This document shows positions 29,139 to 38,018 of a DNA stretch of 64,000 bases, piece after piece. The notes below the pieces were generated by a model that was given only the letters and a program-made list of their open reading frames with translations, ran no database searches and was not told the origin of the DNA. The stretch spans positions 186,001 to 250,000 of the forward strand of contig NZ_NBBJ01000002.1 of assembly GCF_002197665.1 (NCBI RefSeq). The letters are read 5' to 3'. A program made the position numbers and the translations under genes. Every line of letters begins with the position of its first letter. Positions within the stretch are counted from its first letter, which is position 1. The DNA comes from Sphingomonas mucosissima (GTDB lineage: Bacteria > Pseudomonadota > Alphaproteobacteria > Sphingomonadales > Sphingomonadaceae).

Positions 29139-30929
29139 CTATGTGCCGCCGTGTTCGATCCGGAACAATCGAAGCGGAGAGCCCTTGGGCAGCGGTATCG
29201 GGGTCAGCCAGTCGAACGTCTCGCCATGCGCTAGCCGGTCATAGAAACCGCCCGGCTTGCGGTCGCGATAGACCGTCGATTCCGCCATGTTCGGGCATAC
29301 CAGCATCAGCGTCGCGCCATGTCCCGTCATGATCGCACGGGCCTCCTCCGGCGATCCCTTGAAGGCATGGTGCACATCGAGGATCGCATCGCCATTGCGG
29401 TGATAAGGCCCGGCGATCGCATCATGATGGGTCAGCGTGATGAGGCGCGGGCCCAGATCGACAAAGGTGAATATCGTCGCACGAGGGATCCGGTTGAGCG
29501 GCGCCATGGCCGGCACGGTCATGCATCGCCCCGTGGCGCGATTGACCCGCTGAACATAGGGCTTGGGCTTATCGATCGGCAGCGTGCCAAGCATAACCGT
29601 CGCAAATGACCCGGAAATCAGCGTGAATACGGCGGCACCGGCAAATACCCGCACGAAGATCGAACGCTGCGTCAGCAGCCACGGCAGCAGGAAAAAGGCT
29701 AGCGCCGTCACGCCCGGGATCGCCATCATCTGCGCCGCCGCACCGGCCCGCACCTGCCACAGCAGCATGGAAACCGAGAACAGCGCGAACAGGCTGACTG
29801 ATGCCCAGCCGACCACGCTGGCGCTACGCCGCGCCCGCCACGTCGCGATCACGGCGCCGATGATCCCCATGACAGGCAGCGCCGCGAGCGGGAACGCCGT
29901 TCGGAAGGGATGGCGGTAGATCGGCTTCGCCTCACGCACGTTGCTCAGCCAGCTGGTGTAAAGCTCGTCCGAGACCTGTTCCGGCCGCGCCAGGCATTGC
30001 GGAAACATCAGCGCGAACGCCCCCGCGATCGCCCCGCCGACGATCGCGGCAAGCAAGACGCGCACTCGCCGGTCGCCGGGCGACATCATCGCGAGCAGCG
30101 CCAGCCCAGCCCCCGCGGCCACGAATACGCTGAGCCAGATCGGCGTCAGCGCATCGCAGCGCATCACCCGGTTCGCTTCGGAGGCGAAGATCACGTAACC
30201 CGCGGCGCATCCGCCGCCCAACGTCAGGGCATAGCTCATCAGGCGCCCGCGCTCTGCCGCGTCCCACACCCAGCGAAGCGCGATGATGGCCCCGGCCATC
30301 GCGCAATATGGCAGCATTTCCAGCCCGATCGCGAGCGATACGGCACTCGCCAGCCCGACGATCGCGCCGCCGCGCGGGCCCTTGGGGTCACATAACCCGG
30401 CAACGGTCAGGCTCAGCATCGCCAGCTGCCAACCATGATGATCGATGCGATCAGGCATGAACATCATCAGCGCGACCGTGGAGCTCATCATGAAGATAAT
30501 GGCGAGGGGCCATGCAAGCGGCGCCACCAACCGCCGTACGGTGGCGCCCAGCGCCACCAGCACGATGCCGAGCGGCAGGAGCGGGGCGATGCCGCACGCC
30601 AGTTTCTCCGCTTCCGCAACGCCCACCAGAGGACGGAGGAGCAGGATCAGCCCGGCGATCGGGAGGTCGACGATCCGCGACCAGTGGATATCAAATCCCT
30701 GCGGTGGATTGAGCCGATAGTTGCGCAGATCATACCAGCCTTGGCCGTCAAGCAGGGCGCGCACCTGCATCAGGCGCATGTTGTCGTCGGTATCGCCAAG
30801 CGACAGCCAATGGATCGCTGCCCAGCGCTTCCAGACGTAGAAGATCGCGATCACCACCCACGCGATGGTGGTCAATTTGATCCAGTGCCGGTCCAGCTCG
30901 TTCGCCAATGGTTGCAGTCGATTGTTCAC
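29139..30929 (-). CDS. Polytopic membrane protein, GT-C-like glycosyltransferase candidate
   Basis: A 596-residue protein with about twelve hydrophobic helices and a C-terminal extracytoplasmic domain of about 130 residues. After the first helix (LTTIAWVVIAIFYVWKRW) comes a loop with SLGDTDDNMRLMQVRALLDG; an acidic DxD in the first external loop is the catalytic hallmark of GT-C enzymes such as STT3 and ArnT. NYRLNPPQGFDIHWSRIVDL follows. The C-terminal domain holds YHRNGDAILDVHHAFKGS and LVCPNMAESTVYRDRKPGG. Sphingomonad relatives are often labelled AcrB-like, but I see no RND features. GTG 30929 is preferred because GAGGAAAG lies 8-10 bases upstream. It is divergent from gtrA. Confidence 0.6.
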   Translation of the reverse strand: MNNRLQPLANELDRHWIKLTTIAWVVIAIFYVWKRWAAIHWLSLGDTDDNMRLMQVRALLDGQGWYDLRNYRLNPPQGFDIHWSRIVDLPIAGLILLLRPLVGVAEAEKLACGIAPLLPLGIVLVALGATVRRLVAPLAWPLAIIFMMSSTVALMMFMPDRIDHHGWQLAMLSLTVAGLCDPKGPRGGAIVGLASAVSLAIGLEMLPYCAMAGAIIALRWVWDAAERGRLMSYALTLGGGCAAGYVIFASEANRVMRCDALTPIWLSVFVAAGAGLALLAMMSPGDRRVRVLLAAIVGGAIAGAFALMFPQCLARPEQVSDELYTSWLSNVREAKPIYRHPFRTAFPLAALPVMGIIGAVIATWRARRSASVVGWASVSLFALFSVSMLLWQVRAGAAAQMMAIPGVTALAFFLLPWLLTQRSIFVRVFAGAAVFTLISGSFATVMLGTLPIDKPKPYVQRVNRATGRCMTVPAMAPLNRIPRATIFTFVDLGPRLITLTHHDAIAGPYHRNGDAILDVHHAFKGSPEEARAIMTGHGATLMLVCPNMAESTVYRDRKPGGFYDRLAHGETFDWLTPIPLPKGSPLRLFRIEHGGT

Positions 30930-31106
30930 GGGCTTTCCTCGTGGGCGCCGGGGCATTAGAGGCCCGCCACATTCAATTGCTCGCTCTGGCTTCTCGCAGG
31001 CGCCACTTCTCTTCGGTCACGGAAAAGGGCAGGGCTTTGAAAAGCTCAGCCCGAACGGGCTGTTCGAGGCGTCCGCCTCTAGCCGAGGCGGCACAAAGGG
31101 CAAGGC

Positions 31107-31526
31107 GTGGACGCAATCCGCAACAAGCACGCATCGGGGATGCGCGAGACGTTTTGGCAACTCGTCCGCTTCGGAATAGCGGGTGGGCTGGCAACGCTTT
31201 GCTATGCCGCTGTTTATTCCCCGCTGGCCGCATTCAAGATCACGTCAGAACAGGTGGCGAACATTTGCGGCTACCTGGTCGCGATGGGCTCGGGTTACAT
31301 GCTCCACAGCAAGTGGAGCTTCCGAGGTCACGGCACCGCCGCAGCAAGCTCGATGCCGAAATTCTTTGCTGTGTCACTGGTCAGCTTCGCCATGAACACG
31401 TTCTGGGTATGGCTGCTGACCGACGATGCCGTGTTTGCGGGTGCCTGGTGGTGGCCGCTCGTTCCGATCGTTCTGGTGACGCCGTTCGTCACCTTCGCTC
31501 TCAATCGTTTGTGGGTATTCGCCTGA
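31107..31526 (+). CDS. GtrA family membrane protein
   Basis: A 139-residue protein with four hydrophobic helices. The GtrA pattern is clear: LVRFGIAGGLATLCYAAVY in helix 1, then QVANICGYLVAMGSGYMLH, KWSFRG between helices 2 and 3, and TFALNRLWVF at the end. GtrA proteins are thought to flip undecaprenyl-phosphate-linked sugars across the inner membrane. GTG 31107 is used; ATG 31140 (MRETFWQL) is an alternative. One base separates it from the methyltransferase gene, and a GtrB-like GT2 lies 750 bases on, so a glycan modification set is likely. Confidence 0.88.
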   Translation: MDAIRNKHASGMRETFWQLVRFGIAGGLATLCYAAVYSPLAAFKITSEQVANICGYLVAMGSGYMLHSKWSFRGHGTAAASSMPKFFAVSLVSFAMNTFWVWLLTDDAVFAGAWWWPLVPIVLVTPFVTFALNRLWVFA

Positions 31527-31527
31527 T

Positions 31528-32256
31528 ATGGATCGCCGCGTCTATGACCGCATGGCTGAGCATGATTCCACCCATTGGTGGTATCGCGCCCGCCGTGACA
31601 TCCTTGCCGATTTTCTGGCGCGTGAGGCCAACCTGCCGCAGCACGCGCGCATCCTGGAGATCGGGTGCGGAACCGGCCACAATCTGCCGATGCTTGCGCA
31701 GTTCGGTACCGTGGACGCGATCGAGATCGATCCCGCCGCGCGGGATGTCGCGGGCAAGCGGCTCGGCAAGCCGGTGGGGGATGCGCCGCTGCCGGCGCTC
31801 CCGGGCGTGCCGCACGGGCAATATGATCTGATCGCCGTACTGGACGTGGTAGAGCACATCGAGGACGACGTCGCCGCGCTGCGCGCGATGCGGGAGCGAT
31901 TGGCGCCCGGCGGCAAAATCCTCATCACCGTGCCTGCGCACCAGTGGATGTGGAGCGCGCATGACGTGGTGAACCATCATCACCGCCGCTACTCCAAAGG
32001 GAGCCTTGAGAAGGCGATCGGAGCTGCCGGGCTTCGCTCCCGTAAGCTGGGATACTTCAACTCTCTGCTGTTTCCGCTGGCTGCGGGGGCGCGCATCGCT
32101 GGCCGCTTCACCGGCCGTGATGACAGCGACGACAGCCCACCGCCCAGGCCGGTCAACGCCCTGTTCGAAACGATCTTCCGCATCGAACGTCATCTGGTTG
32201 GGCGGTTTCCCATGCCGCCGGGCGTCTCCATCCTGACCCTGGCGGAGCCTGCCTAA
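31528..32256 (+). CDS. Class I SAM-dependent methyltransferase
   Basis: A 242-residue Rossmann-fold methyltransferase. SAM-binding motif I is ILEIGCGTGHNLPMLAQFG, followed by VDAIEIDPAARDVA (motif II), YDLIAVLDVVEHIEDDVAAL (motif IV) and LAPGGKILITVPAHQWMWS. HHRRYSKGSLEKAI after it is typical of methyltransferases in sugar or lipid modification loci. A hydrophobic stretch (LGYFNSLLFPLAAGARIAG) near the C-terminus may touch the membrane. It follows gtrA by one base on the same strand and runs convergently with the GT2 gene. The acceptor cannot be read from the sequence. Confidence 0.87.
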   Translation: MDRRVYDRMAEHDSTHWWYRARRDILADFLAREANLPQHARILEIGCGTGHNLPMLAQFGTVDAIEIDPAARDVAGKRLGKPVGDAPLPALPGVPHGQYDLIAVLDVVEHIEDDVAALRAMRERLAPGGKILITVPAHQWMWSAHDVVNHHHRRYSKGSLEKAIGAAGLRSRKLGYFNSLLFPLAAGARIAGRFTGRDDSDDSPPPRPVNALFETIFRIERHLVGRFPMPPGVSILTLAEPA

Positions 32257-32279
32257 GGAATGTGGTGGCGAAGACGCGC

Positions 32280-33296
32280 CTATTCGCGGTCTTCGTCTAC
32301 CATTTCGCTTTGCGGAATGCGGGTGCCCGCGGCCTGAAAGCCGAGCGTGGACCGGCGATGCACCGTGCCGGCAATGTCCGCGACAAGGTAAAGCGGTCGC
32401 CGCTTGGATTCGATATACAACCGTCCGATATATTCGCCGATCATGCCGAGCACGAACATCTGCACCGCGCTCAGCACTGTCACGACCAGCATGGTGGATG
32501 TCCAGCCCTGCACCGGGCTACCGTCGAAGTAACCCCAGAGAATGTAAACCAGCAGCAGAAGCGACGCGCCTGCCAGAGCGACGGAGGCATGGCTGGCGAA
32601 GCGCAGCGGCGCGGTCGAGAAGCCGGTCACGGCATCAAAAGCCAGCCGGAGCATCCGGGATAAAGGATAATTGGTCTCGCCCGCGTGTCGCTCCGCGCGA
32701 TCATAGGGGAAAGGAACTTGGCGAAAGCCGATCCAGGCCACCATGCCGCGGATGAAACGCGCCTGTTCCGGCAAGGCGAGCAGGGCATCGAGCGCGCGGC
32801 GCGACATCAGTCGGAAATCGCCGGTATCCAAAGGGATCGGCGTGTCAGTGAGCCGATCAAGCACGCGGTAGAAGGCCGCCGCGGTCGCCTTCTTGAACAA
32901 GGTTTCGCCAGCGCGCTTCCGCCGGACCGCATAGACGACGTCGGCGCCTTCGCGTGCCATGGTCTCGCGCATTTCCGCAACCAGTTCGGGCGGATCCTGA
33001 AGATCGGCGTCGATGATCAGGATCTGCTCGCCGGAGCAAAGATCCAGCCCGGCGGTCAGCGCGAGCTGGTGGCCGTGATTGCGGGACAGGTTGATCGCCG
33101 CCAGCTTGGGATCGGCGGCAGCGAGTTGCTGCATGATCGGCCAGCTGGCGTCGCGGGAGCCGTCGTTGATCAGGATAATTTCATGATCCTCACCCACAGC
33201 GGCCATCGCGGCGGCGGAGACGCGCTGATGGAGCAGGGGCAGGGTGGCTGCTTCATTGAAGCAGGGAATGACGATCGAGAGTGCGGGACGGTGCAT
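32280..33296 (-). CDS. GT2 polyprenyl-phosphate glycosyltransferase (GtrB/DPM-like)
   Basis: A 338-residue GT-A enzyme. Seen: LSIVIPCFNEAATLPLLHQR, HEIILINDGSRDASWPIM, NLSRNHGHQLALTAGLDL, and the metal-binding ILIIDADLQDPPELVAEM. The acceptor region is LPEQARFIRGMVAWIGFRQ. Two C-terminal helices (ALAGASLLLLVYILWGYF; MLVVTVLSAVQMFVLGMIGE) and the end YIGRLYIESKRRPLYLV match GtrB/DPM1-type enzymes that load a sugar onto undecaprenyl phosphate. It completes a GtrA-GtrB-type pair with the gene at 31107. An ArnC-like role cannot be excluded; arn genes are not seen. Confidence 0.9.
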   Translation of the reverse strand: MHRPALSIVIPCFNEAATLPLLHQRVSAAAMAAVGEDHEIILINDGSRDASWPIMQQLAAADPKLAAINLSRNHGHQLALTAGLDLCSGEQILIIDADLQDPPELVAEMRETMAREGADVVYAVRRKRAGETLFKKATAAAFYRVLDRLTDTPIPLDTGDFRLMSRRALDALLALPEQARFIRGMVAWIGFRQVPFPYDRAERHAGETNYPLSRMLRLAFDAVTGFSTAPLRFASHASVALAGASLLLLVYILWGYFDGSPVQGWTSTMLVVTVLSAVQMFVLGMIGEYIGRLYIESKRRPLYLVADIAGTVHRRSTLGFQAAGTRIPQSEMVDEDRE

Positions 33297-33349
33297 GATC
33301 GCGGCGATCTACAGGCCGCCCCGCACGAAATCACGTGGAAGTTGCGCGC

Positions 33350-35164
33350 TCAGGCGCGAGCCTGCTCCTCCACCAGCCGCTCCAGGATAGTCAGCGGCAC
33401 CGCGCCATATTGAAGCACCTCATGGAATTGCTTCAGGTCGAAGCGATCGCCGCGGATCTGCTGGGCGCGCTCGCGTGCCCGCAGCCAGGTGGCGTGGCCC
33501 ACCTTGTAGCTGCATGCCTGCCCCGGCTGGGTGCTGTAACGTTCGATTTCACGCTGCGAGCGGGGCTGCGCGAAGCCGACCGTTCGGACCATGTAATCGG
33601 TCGCCTGTTCGCGGGTCCAGCGCTTGGTATGAAGGCCGGTGTCGATCACCAGCCGCGCGGCGCGGAACAGATAGCTTTGCAGGAAGCCGGCGCGTTCCAG
33701 ATCGTCGACATAGCCGCCAAGCTCGTCCGCCACGCTTTCGGCGTAGAGCGCCCAGCCTTCCGAATAAGCGCTGAAGAAGCTGAGGTTGCGCAGCAGCGGC
33801 TGCGGGGACTTCTGCGCGATCGAGATCTGCAGGTGATGCCCCGGCACGCCTTCGTGATAGGTGAGGCTAGGCAGCGAATACTTCGGCCAGTCGCCAACGC
33901 TCTTCAGGTTGATCCAGTAGATCGCCGGCCGCGAGCCATCGAGCGCGGCGCGGCTGTAATAGCCGTTGGACGCGCCGTCCTGGATCTCCACCGGCACCGC
34001 GCGGATGTCCAGCGGCTCGCTTGGCGGGTTGATGAACGCCTGGCCCAGCTTGGCCGTGAGCGCTGCATTTCCTTCGTTGAGGCTTTTGATCAGCGCCGCG
34101 CGCCCTTCGGCCGTATCTGGGTAAAGCTGATCCGGCCGAACGTTGAGCGCGTTGAGGCGCTCTCCCACATTGCCCTTCGTCAAACCCTGCTTCCGGAGAA
34201 TGGCATCGAGCTGCGCGCTGATGTCGGCGACCTGCTCGAGGCCCATCTTGTGGACCTCATCGGGCGTATATTTGGTGGTGGTGGCCTGCTCCAGCGCGGC
34301 GGCGTAGATGGCTTCGCCCTGCGGCACGTCCCAGATGCCCGCCGAGCTGCGCGCGCCCGGCCGCAATGCCTTGATCAGTGCAATTTGCCGGTCAAGCGCA
34401 GGATAGATCTCCGCTTCGACGATCCGGGCCGCACGGGCCTGCCAATCGCCCGGAATGTTCTTCGCAGCGGCACGTTTGGCGACCGATTGGGCAAGACCGC
34501 TTTGCGCCGGCGCGAACGACCGTAGCTTCGCCATCTGCGCAAGCGTCAGGTCCAGCGAAAAGTCCGGTGCGAGATAGCCGCGCGCGGCCTCTTCCTTCTG
34601 ATCCGCGGTATCTTGATCGAGTCGCTTCGCAAAGGCGCCGAGGCGGCTGAGATAAGCCTCGCAATCTTCCGCCGTGTTGATCGTGTGCGACGAGTTCAGA
34701 AAATCCGGCGTCGAGAAATAGCTGCCGCCCTGCTGGAAGATGGTGAAAGGCCGCTGCACGCCATCGAGCTTGAACCGGTCGTATGGCACCGCGCGCGTTT
34801 CGAGCGAGTACAGAACAACCTCACGGTCCAGCTTGGCGCGGGATGACAAGGGAGCAGGGTCGACAGCGCGTACCGCCGCGATCGCTTGCTTGAGTTCGGC
34901 ACGTGCGGCCGCCTTCCCAGCTGTCGAACCATCCGACAGCTGGCGCTTCAGCGCAGCGTTGGCGCCCTTGTCCATGCCCAGCGATGTGGCGAGTTCGGGC
35001 GAACGCTGGAGCGTTTGCGCAAAGATCTTGTCGAACAGCGCATTCAGTTTCGCATCTGCGGGACTCGCCGGCAAAGCAGTGGAGCGCTGCGCGCGAAGTG
35101 CTTCGGGAACCAGCGCGAAAGCGGATGCGGCGCTGGCGGACGCGAGGAATGTACGGCGATCCAA
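33350..35164 (-). CDS. DUF885 family protein, Tat-type signal
   Basis: A 604-residue putative exported zinc peptidase. The N-terminus, MDRRTFLASASAASAFALVP, has a twin-Arg motif (RRTFL) and an Ala-rich core, ending near LRAQ. DUF885 features: LPSLTYHEGVPGHHLQISIA with the HEGxPGHH metal motif, then SAYSEGWALYAESVADELGG (second Glu ligand region), and GQACSYKVGHATWLRARERA near the end. Substrates of DUF885 proteins are poorly defined. A 123-base gap separates it from rsh on the same strand. Confidence 0.9.
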   Translation of the reverse strand: MDRRTFLASASAASAFALVPEALRAQRSTALPASPADAKLNALFDKIFAQTLQRSPELATSLGMDKGANAALKRQLSDGSTAGKAAARAELKQAIAAVRAVDPAPLSSRAKLDREVVLYSLETRAVPYDRFKLDGVQRPFTIFQQGGSYFSTPDFLNSSHTINTAEDCEAYLSRLGAFAKRLDQDTADQKEEAARGYLAPDFSLDLTLAQMAKLRSFAPAQSGLAQSVAKRAAAKNIPGDWQARAARIVEAEIYPALDRQIALIKALRPGARSSAGIWDVPQGEAIYAAALEQATTTKYTPDEVHKMGLEQVADISAQLDAILRKQGLTKGNVGERLNALNVRPDQLYPDTAEGRAALIKSLNEGNAALTAKLGQAFINPPSEPLDIRAVPVEIQDGASNGYYSRAALDGSRPAIYWINLKSVGDWPKYSLPSLTYHEGVPGHHLQISIAQKSPQPLLRNLSFFSAYSEGWALYAESVADELGGYVDDLERAGFLQSYLFRAARLVIDTGLHTKRWTREQATDYMVRTVGFAQPRSQREIERYSTQPGQACSYKVGHATWLRARERAQQIRGDRFDLKQFHEVLQYGAVPLTILERLVEEQARA

Positions 35165-35287
35165 GGGCTTGTGCCTTTCACTGAGGTAATGATGCGATCC
35201 TAAACATGGCAGTGACGGTGCCGCAAGTGGAGCGCAGCAGTTCCGATGCCCGCGTCAGCCGTTCTGCCGTTCGGGCCTTGCTCTGGA

Positions 35288-37393
35288 TCAGACCCGTTCC
35301 ACCGAGTTGACGGCATCGGCCGCGCGCAACGCCGACAGCAAGCGCATCAACTGATGCGCGTCATGGACCTCGACGTCGATTACGTTGGTGTGAAACTGCG
35401 TGTCACGCGTGTCGAGGCGAAGATTGATGATGTTGGCCTTATGCTGACCGATAATCGTCGCCAGCACGCCCAGGGCGCCCGGCTCGTTTTTCACCTCAAC
35501 GGCGATGCGCGCCGTCGCGCCCTCCGTGTCGTTGCCCCATTTGACATCGAGCCAGTCGGTTTCCTCGTCCGATCTGTCCGCGAGTTCGGCAAGGGTGGCG
35601 CAATCGATACGGTGCACCTCGATGGACGCATCGGGCCGGCGCAGGCCGACGATGCGATCGCCAGGGACGGCGTGGCAGCATTCGCCCAGTTCATAAGCGA
35701 CGCCAGGTGCCAAGCCATCGATCGAGATGGCCGACGATTGTGGCGGCGCATGGGCGACGTCCGCTCCGGCCGATCCTGGCATCAGCGCTTCCATCACCTG
35801 CGCGTCTGTCAGCTTACGACGCGCGATGGCCTGCATGAGCGCCGCTTCGTCCGCCAGCTTCACTCGCCGGAGTGCCTGGGTGAGGGCGTCGGTGCCAAGC
35901 GGGGCGGGCAGACGTGCCACGATGTCGTCGTAGAGCTTGCGGCCAAGCGCAATGGTTTGATCGCGTTCCACCTGCCGCAAGTGGCGACGGATCGCGGCCA
36001 GCGCCTTGCCGGTGATGGCAAAGTTCATCCAATTGGGTTGCGGTGTTTGCGCCTTTGATCGCAGCACCTGCACCTGATCGCCATTCTCGATCACGGTGCG
36101 CAGCGGAACGACGCGGCCATTGATCTTTGCACCAACCGCTTGATCGCCAAGATCGGTGTGGACGGCATAAGCGAAGTCGATCGGCGTCGCGCCCTTGGGC
36201 AACTGGATCAGTTCACCCTTGGGCGTGAACGCAAAGATGCGATCCTGGTACATCGCCATGCGCGTGTGTTCGAGCAGCTCTTCGGGGCTGCCGGCGGTGT
36301 CCAGGATCTCCACCAGATCGGCGATCCAGCTATGCTGGGTCTGCGGGCTGACCCGTGCGCCCTGCTTATAGGCCCAATGCGCAGCCAGGCCGAATTCGGC
36401 CTCCGCGTGCATTTCCTCGGTGCGGATCTGGATCTCGACGCGCTGGTTCTCGGCATGGATCACCGATGTGTGGAGCGAGCGATAGCCGTTGCGCTTGGGC
36501 GTGGAGATGTAATCCTTGAACCGGCCAGGCACCATCGGCCAGCGGCGATGGATATGCCCAAGCGCGGCGTAGCAATCATTCTCCGTCTTCACGATGGCGC
36601 GGAAGGCCATGATATCAGACAGCTGCTCGAAGCTGATGTGCCGTTCCTGCATCTTTCGCCAGATGCTGTAGGGATGCTTTTCGCGGCCCGTCACTTCCAC
36701 GTCGACGCCGTGGCGTGACAGCAGCAGCTTCAGGCCCGAGGCGATCTTGGTGATACGGTCGCCGCCGCCAGCCTTGAGCTGTTCCAGCCGGCGGGTGATT
36801 GATTCATAGGCTTCGGGTTCGAGCTGGGCGAAGGCGAGCGTCTGCATCTCCTTCATGAACTCGTACATGCCGATCCGCTCGGCGAGCGGCGCGTAGATCT
36901 CCATCGTCTCGCGCGCGATGCGGCGGCGCTTCTCTTCGGATTTGATGAAGTGAAGCGTGCGCATGTTGTGCAGCCGATCGGCCAGCTTCACCAGCAGCAC
37001 ACGAATATCGCCGGACATGGCGAGCAGGAATTTGCGGAGATTCTCCGCCGCGCGCTCGCTCTCCGTTTGCGCCTCGATCTTGCTGAGCTTGGTAACACCC
37101 TCGACCAGCCGGGCGACATTCTCCCCGAAGAGCTGCTGGATCTGTTCGCTCGTCGCGACGGTATCCTCGACGGTATCGTGGAGGATCGCGGTCGCGATCG
37201 TTTCGTCGTCCAGGTGAAGCTCGGTCAGGATGCCGGCCACCTCGATCGGATGGCTGAAATATGGATCGCCGCTGGCGCGCTTCTGCGTGCCATGGGCGTT
37301 GACCGAGAAGACATAGGCGCGATTGAGGAGCGCCTCGTCAGCGTCAGGATCGTATTCGAGGACCCGATCTACAAGTTCATATTGCCGCAGCAC
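35288..37393 (-). CDS. Bifunctional (p)ppGpp synthetase/hydrolase Rsh
   Basis: A 701-residue RelA/SpoT homologue. The N-terminal HD hydrolase domain shows YFSHPIEVAGIL and ILHDTVEDT, with both HD-type residues intact. The synthetase domain shows GRFKDYISTPKRNGYRSLHT; the RxKD motif (RFKD) is that of bifunctional Rsh enzymes rather than RelA (ExDD). The C-terminal half has a TGS domain (AFTPKGELIQLPKGATPIDF) and an ACT domain (ARIAVEVKNEPGALGVLATI). Alphaproteobacteria usually carry one long Rsh that controls the stringent response and, through PhyR-type crosstalk, stress adaptation. The start ATG 37393 gives MLRQYELVDRV, the usual N-terminus. Confidence 0.95.
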   Translation of the reverse strand: MLRQYELVDRVLEYDPDADEALLNRAYVFSVNAHGTQKRASGDPYFSHPIEVAGILTELHLDDETIATAILHDTVEDTVATSEQIQQLFGENVARLVEGVTKLSKIEAQTESERAAENLRKFLLAMSGDIRVLLVKLADRLHNMRTLHFIKSEEKRRRIARETMEIYAPLAERIGMYEFMKEMQTLAFAQLEPEAYESITRRLEQLKAGGGDRITKIASGLKLLLSRHGVDVEVTGREKHPYSIWRKMQERHISFEQLSDIMAFRAIVKTENDCYAALGHIHRRWPMVPGRFKDYISTPKRNGYRSLHTSVIHAENQRVEIQIRTEEMHAEAEFGLAAHWAYKQGARVSPQTQHSWIADLVEILDTAGSPEELLEHTRMAMYQDRIFAFTPKGELIQLPKGATPIDFAYAVHTDLGDQAVGAKINGRVVPLRTVIENGDQVQVLRSKAQTPQPNWMNFAITGKALAAIRRHLRQVERDQTIALGRKLYDDIVARLPAPLGTDALTQALRRVKLADEAALMQAIARRKLTDAQVMEALMPGSAGADVAHAPPQSSAISIDGLAPGVAYELGECCHAVPGDRIVGLRRPDASIEVHRIDCATLAELADRSDEETDWLDVKWGNDTEGATARIAVEVKNEPGALGVLATIIGQHKANIINLRLDTRDTQFHTNVIDVEVHDAHQLMRLLSALRAADAVNSVERV

Positions 37394-37445
37394 GCCTGAG
37401 GTCTGAGCAGGCGGAAGAATCTTTGCAACAAAAAAGGGCTAGCCA

Positions 37446-37480
37446 GAAAAAAGGGCCCGCATCGAGCGATGCGAGCCCTC
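37446..37480 (-). terminator. Intrinsic terminator between the CC_3452 gene and rsh
   Basis: Bases 37452-37479 form a 13-bp stem with one mismatch (AGGGCcCGCATCG / CGATGCGaGCCCT). Read on the minus strand it is followed by six T residues (A-run at 37447-37452). It lies 27 bases beyond the stop of the CC_3452 family gene and ahead of rsh. Confidence 0.85.
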
Positions 37481-37505
37481 TTCCGTTTATCGGCGGGAGT
37501 GCCGA

Positions 37506-37865
37506 TCAGTTAGCCGGCGCCTGCGCGGTCACAGCCTTTGCCGCAGTTGCCTTGCCGCCCTTCGCCTTGGCGTTGCAGGCGTCGAGCTCCGCACCGTCGA
37601 ATGCCGTGCCGTTCACCGTGAAGCCGGTCAGGGCGCCGGCGCTGCGGGCAACAAGCTGGCACGCGATCATCTCACGGATCGGCGCGTTCGTCGCAACGTA
37701 GGCGCCGTCACGAACCTGCCACGAGGTGTCGCGCGTGATCAGAAAGCTCTTGGTCGGTGCCGCTGCAGGCGTGGCGACATAGGTGTCACGCGAGGCGGCG
37801 GACACGCCCACGGCCGCAAGGAGCGCAGCAGAGGCAAGAACGGACTTGGCAAGGATGCGAATCAT
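37506..37865 (-). CDS. CC_3452 family exported protein
   Basis: A 119-residue protein with a Sec signal peptide (MIRILAKSVLASAALLAAVG then VSAAS, cleavage near ASA/AS). The mature part carries the family features CQLVARSAGALTGFTVNGTA and FDGAELDACNAKAK with two Cys that could form a disulphide. The last 18 residues are Lys/Ala-rich. Function is unknown. ATG 37865 is preferred because GGGAG lies 7 bases upstream; GTG 37874 is the alternative. It is divergent from the HxlR regulator, with a perfect palindrome in between, and is followed by a terminator, so it is monocistronic. Confidence 0.82.
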   Translation of the reverse strand: MIRILAKSVLASAALLAAVGVSAASRDTYVATPAAAPTKSFLITRDTSWQVRDGAYVATNAPIREMIACQLVARSAGALTGFTVNGTAFDGAELDACNAKAKGGKATAAKAVTAQAPAN

Positions 37866-37926
37866 GGAAGTCACTCCCGAAACCTAATGCGTTCCACCTA
37901 AATGTTGCAAAAGCGAGTTTCAATAG

Positions 37927-37948
37927 GCAACTCGCATGTGCGAGTTGC
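37927..37948. promoter_or_regulatory. Perfect palindrome upstream of the HxlR regulator, candidate operator
   Basis: Ten-base arms GCAACTCGCA / TGCGAGTTGC flank a TG spacer. Part of the element recurs nearby: GTTGCAA at 37904-37910 and GCGAGTT at 37913-37919. It lies between divergent genes (CC_3452 family, minus; HxlR, plus), 71 bases before the HxlR start. Binding by the HxlR protein is inference. Confidence 0.55.
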
Positions 37949-38018
37949 AAGACGAAACTTTTTTTCTATTCGGTACCGGCGGGTTGATGGAGTACCGTTG
38001 GGGTCGTGAGGAGAACTG

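Noticed and set aside
29139..30929. AcrB/RND efflux pump identity for the large membrane protein
   Set aside because: It is about half the length of RND pumps and lacks the two large periplasmic loops and the charged helix-4 motif; a GT-C-like reading fits the DxD loop better.
31066..31095. Short hairpin CCGCCTC-TAGCC-GAGGCGG before gtrA
   Set aside because: A 7-bp GC stem in GC-rich DNA with no T-run or known motif; not distinguishable from chance.
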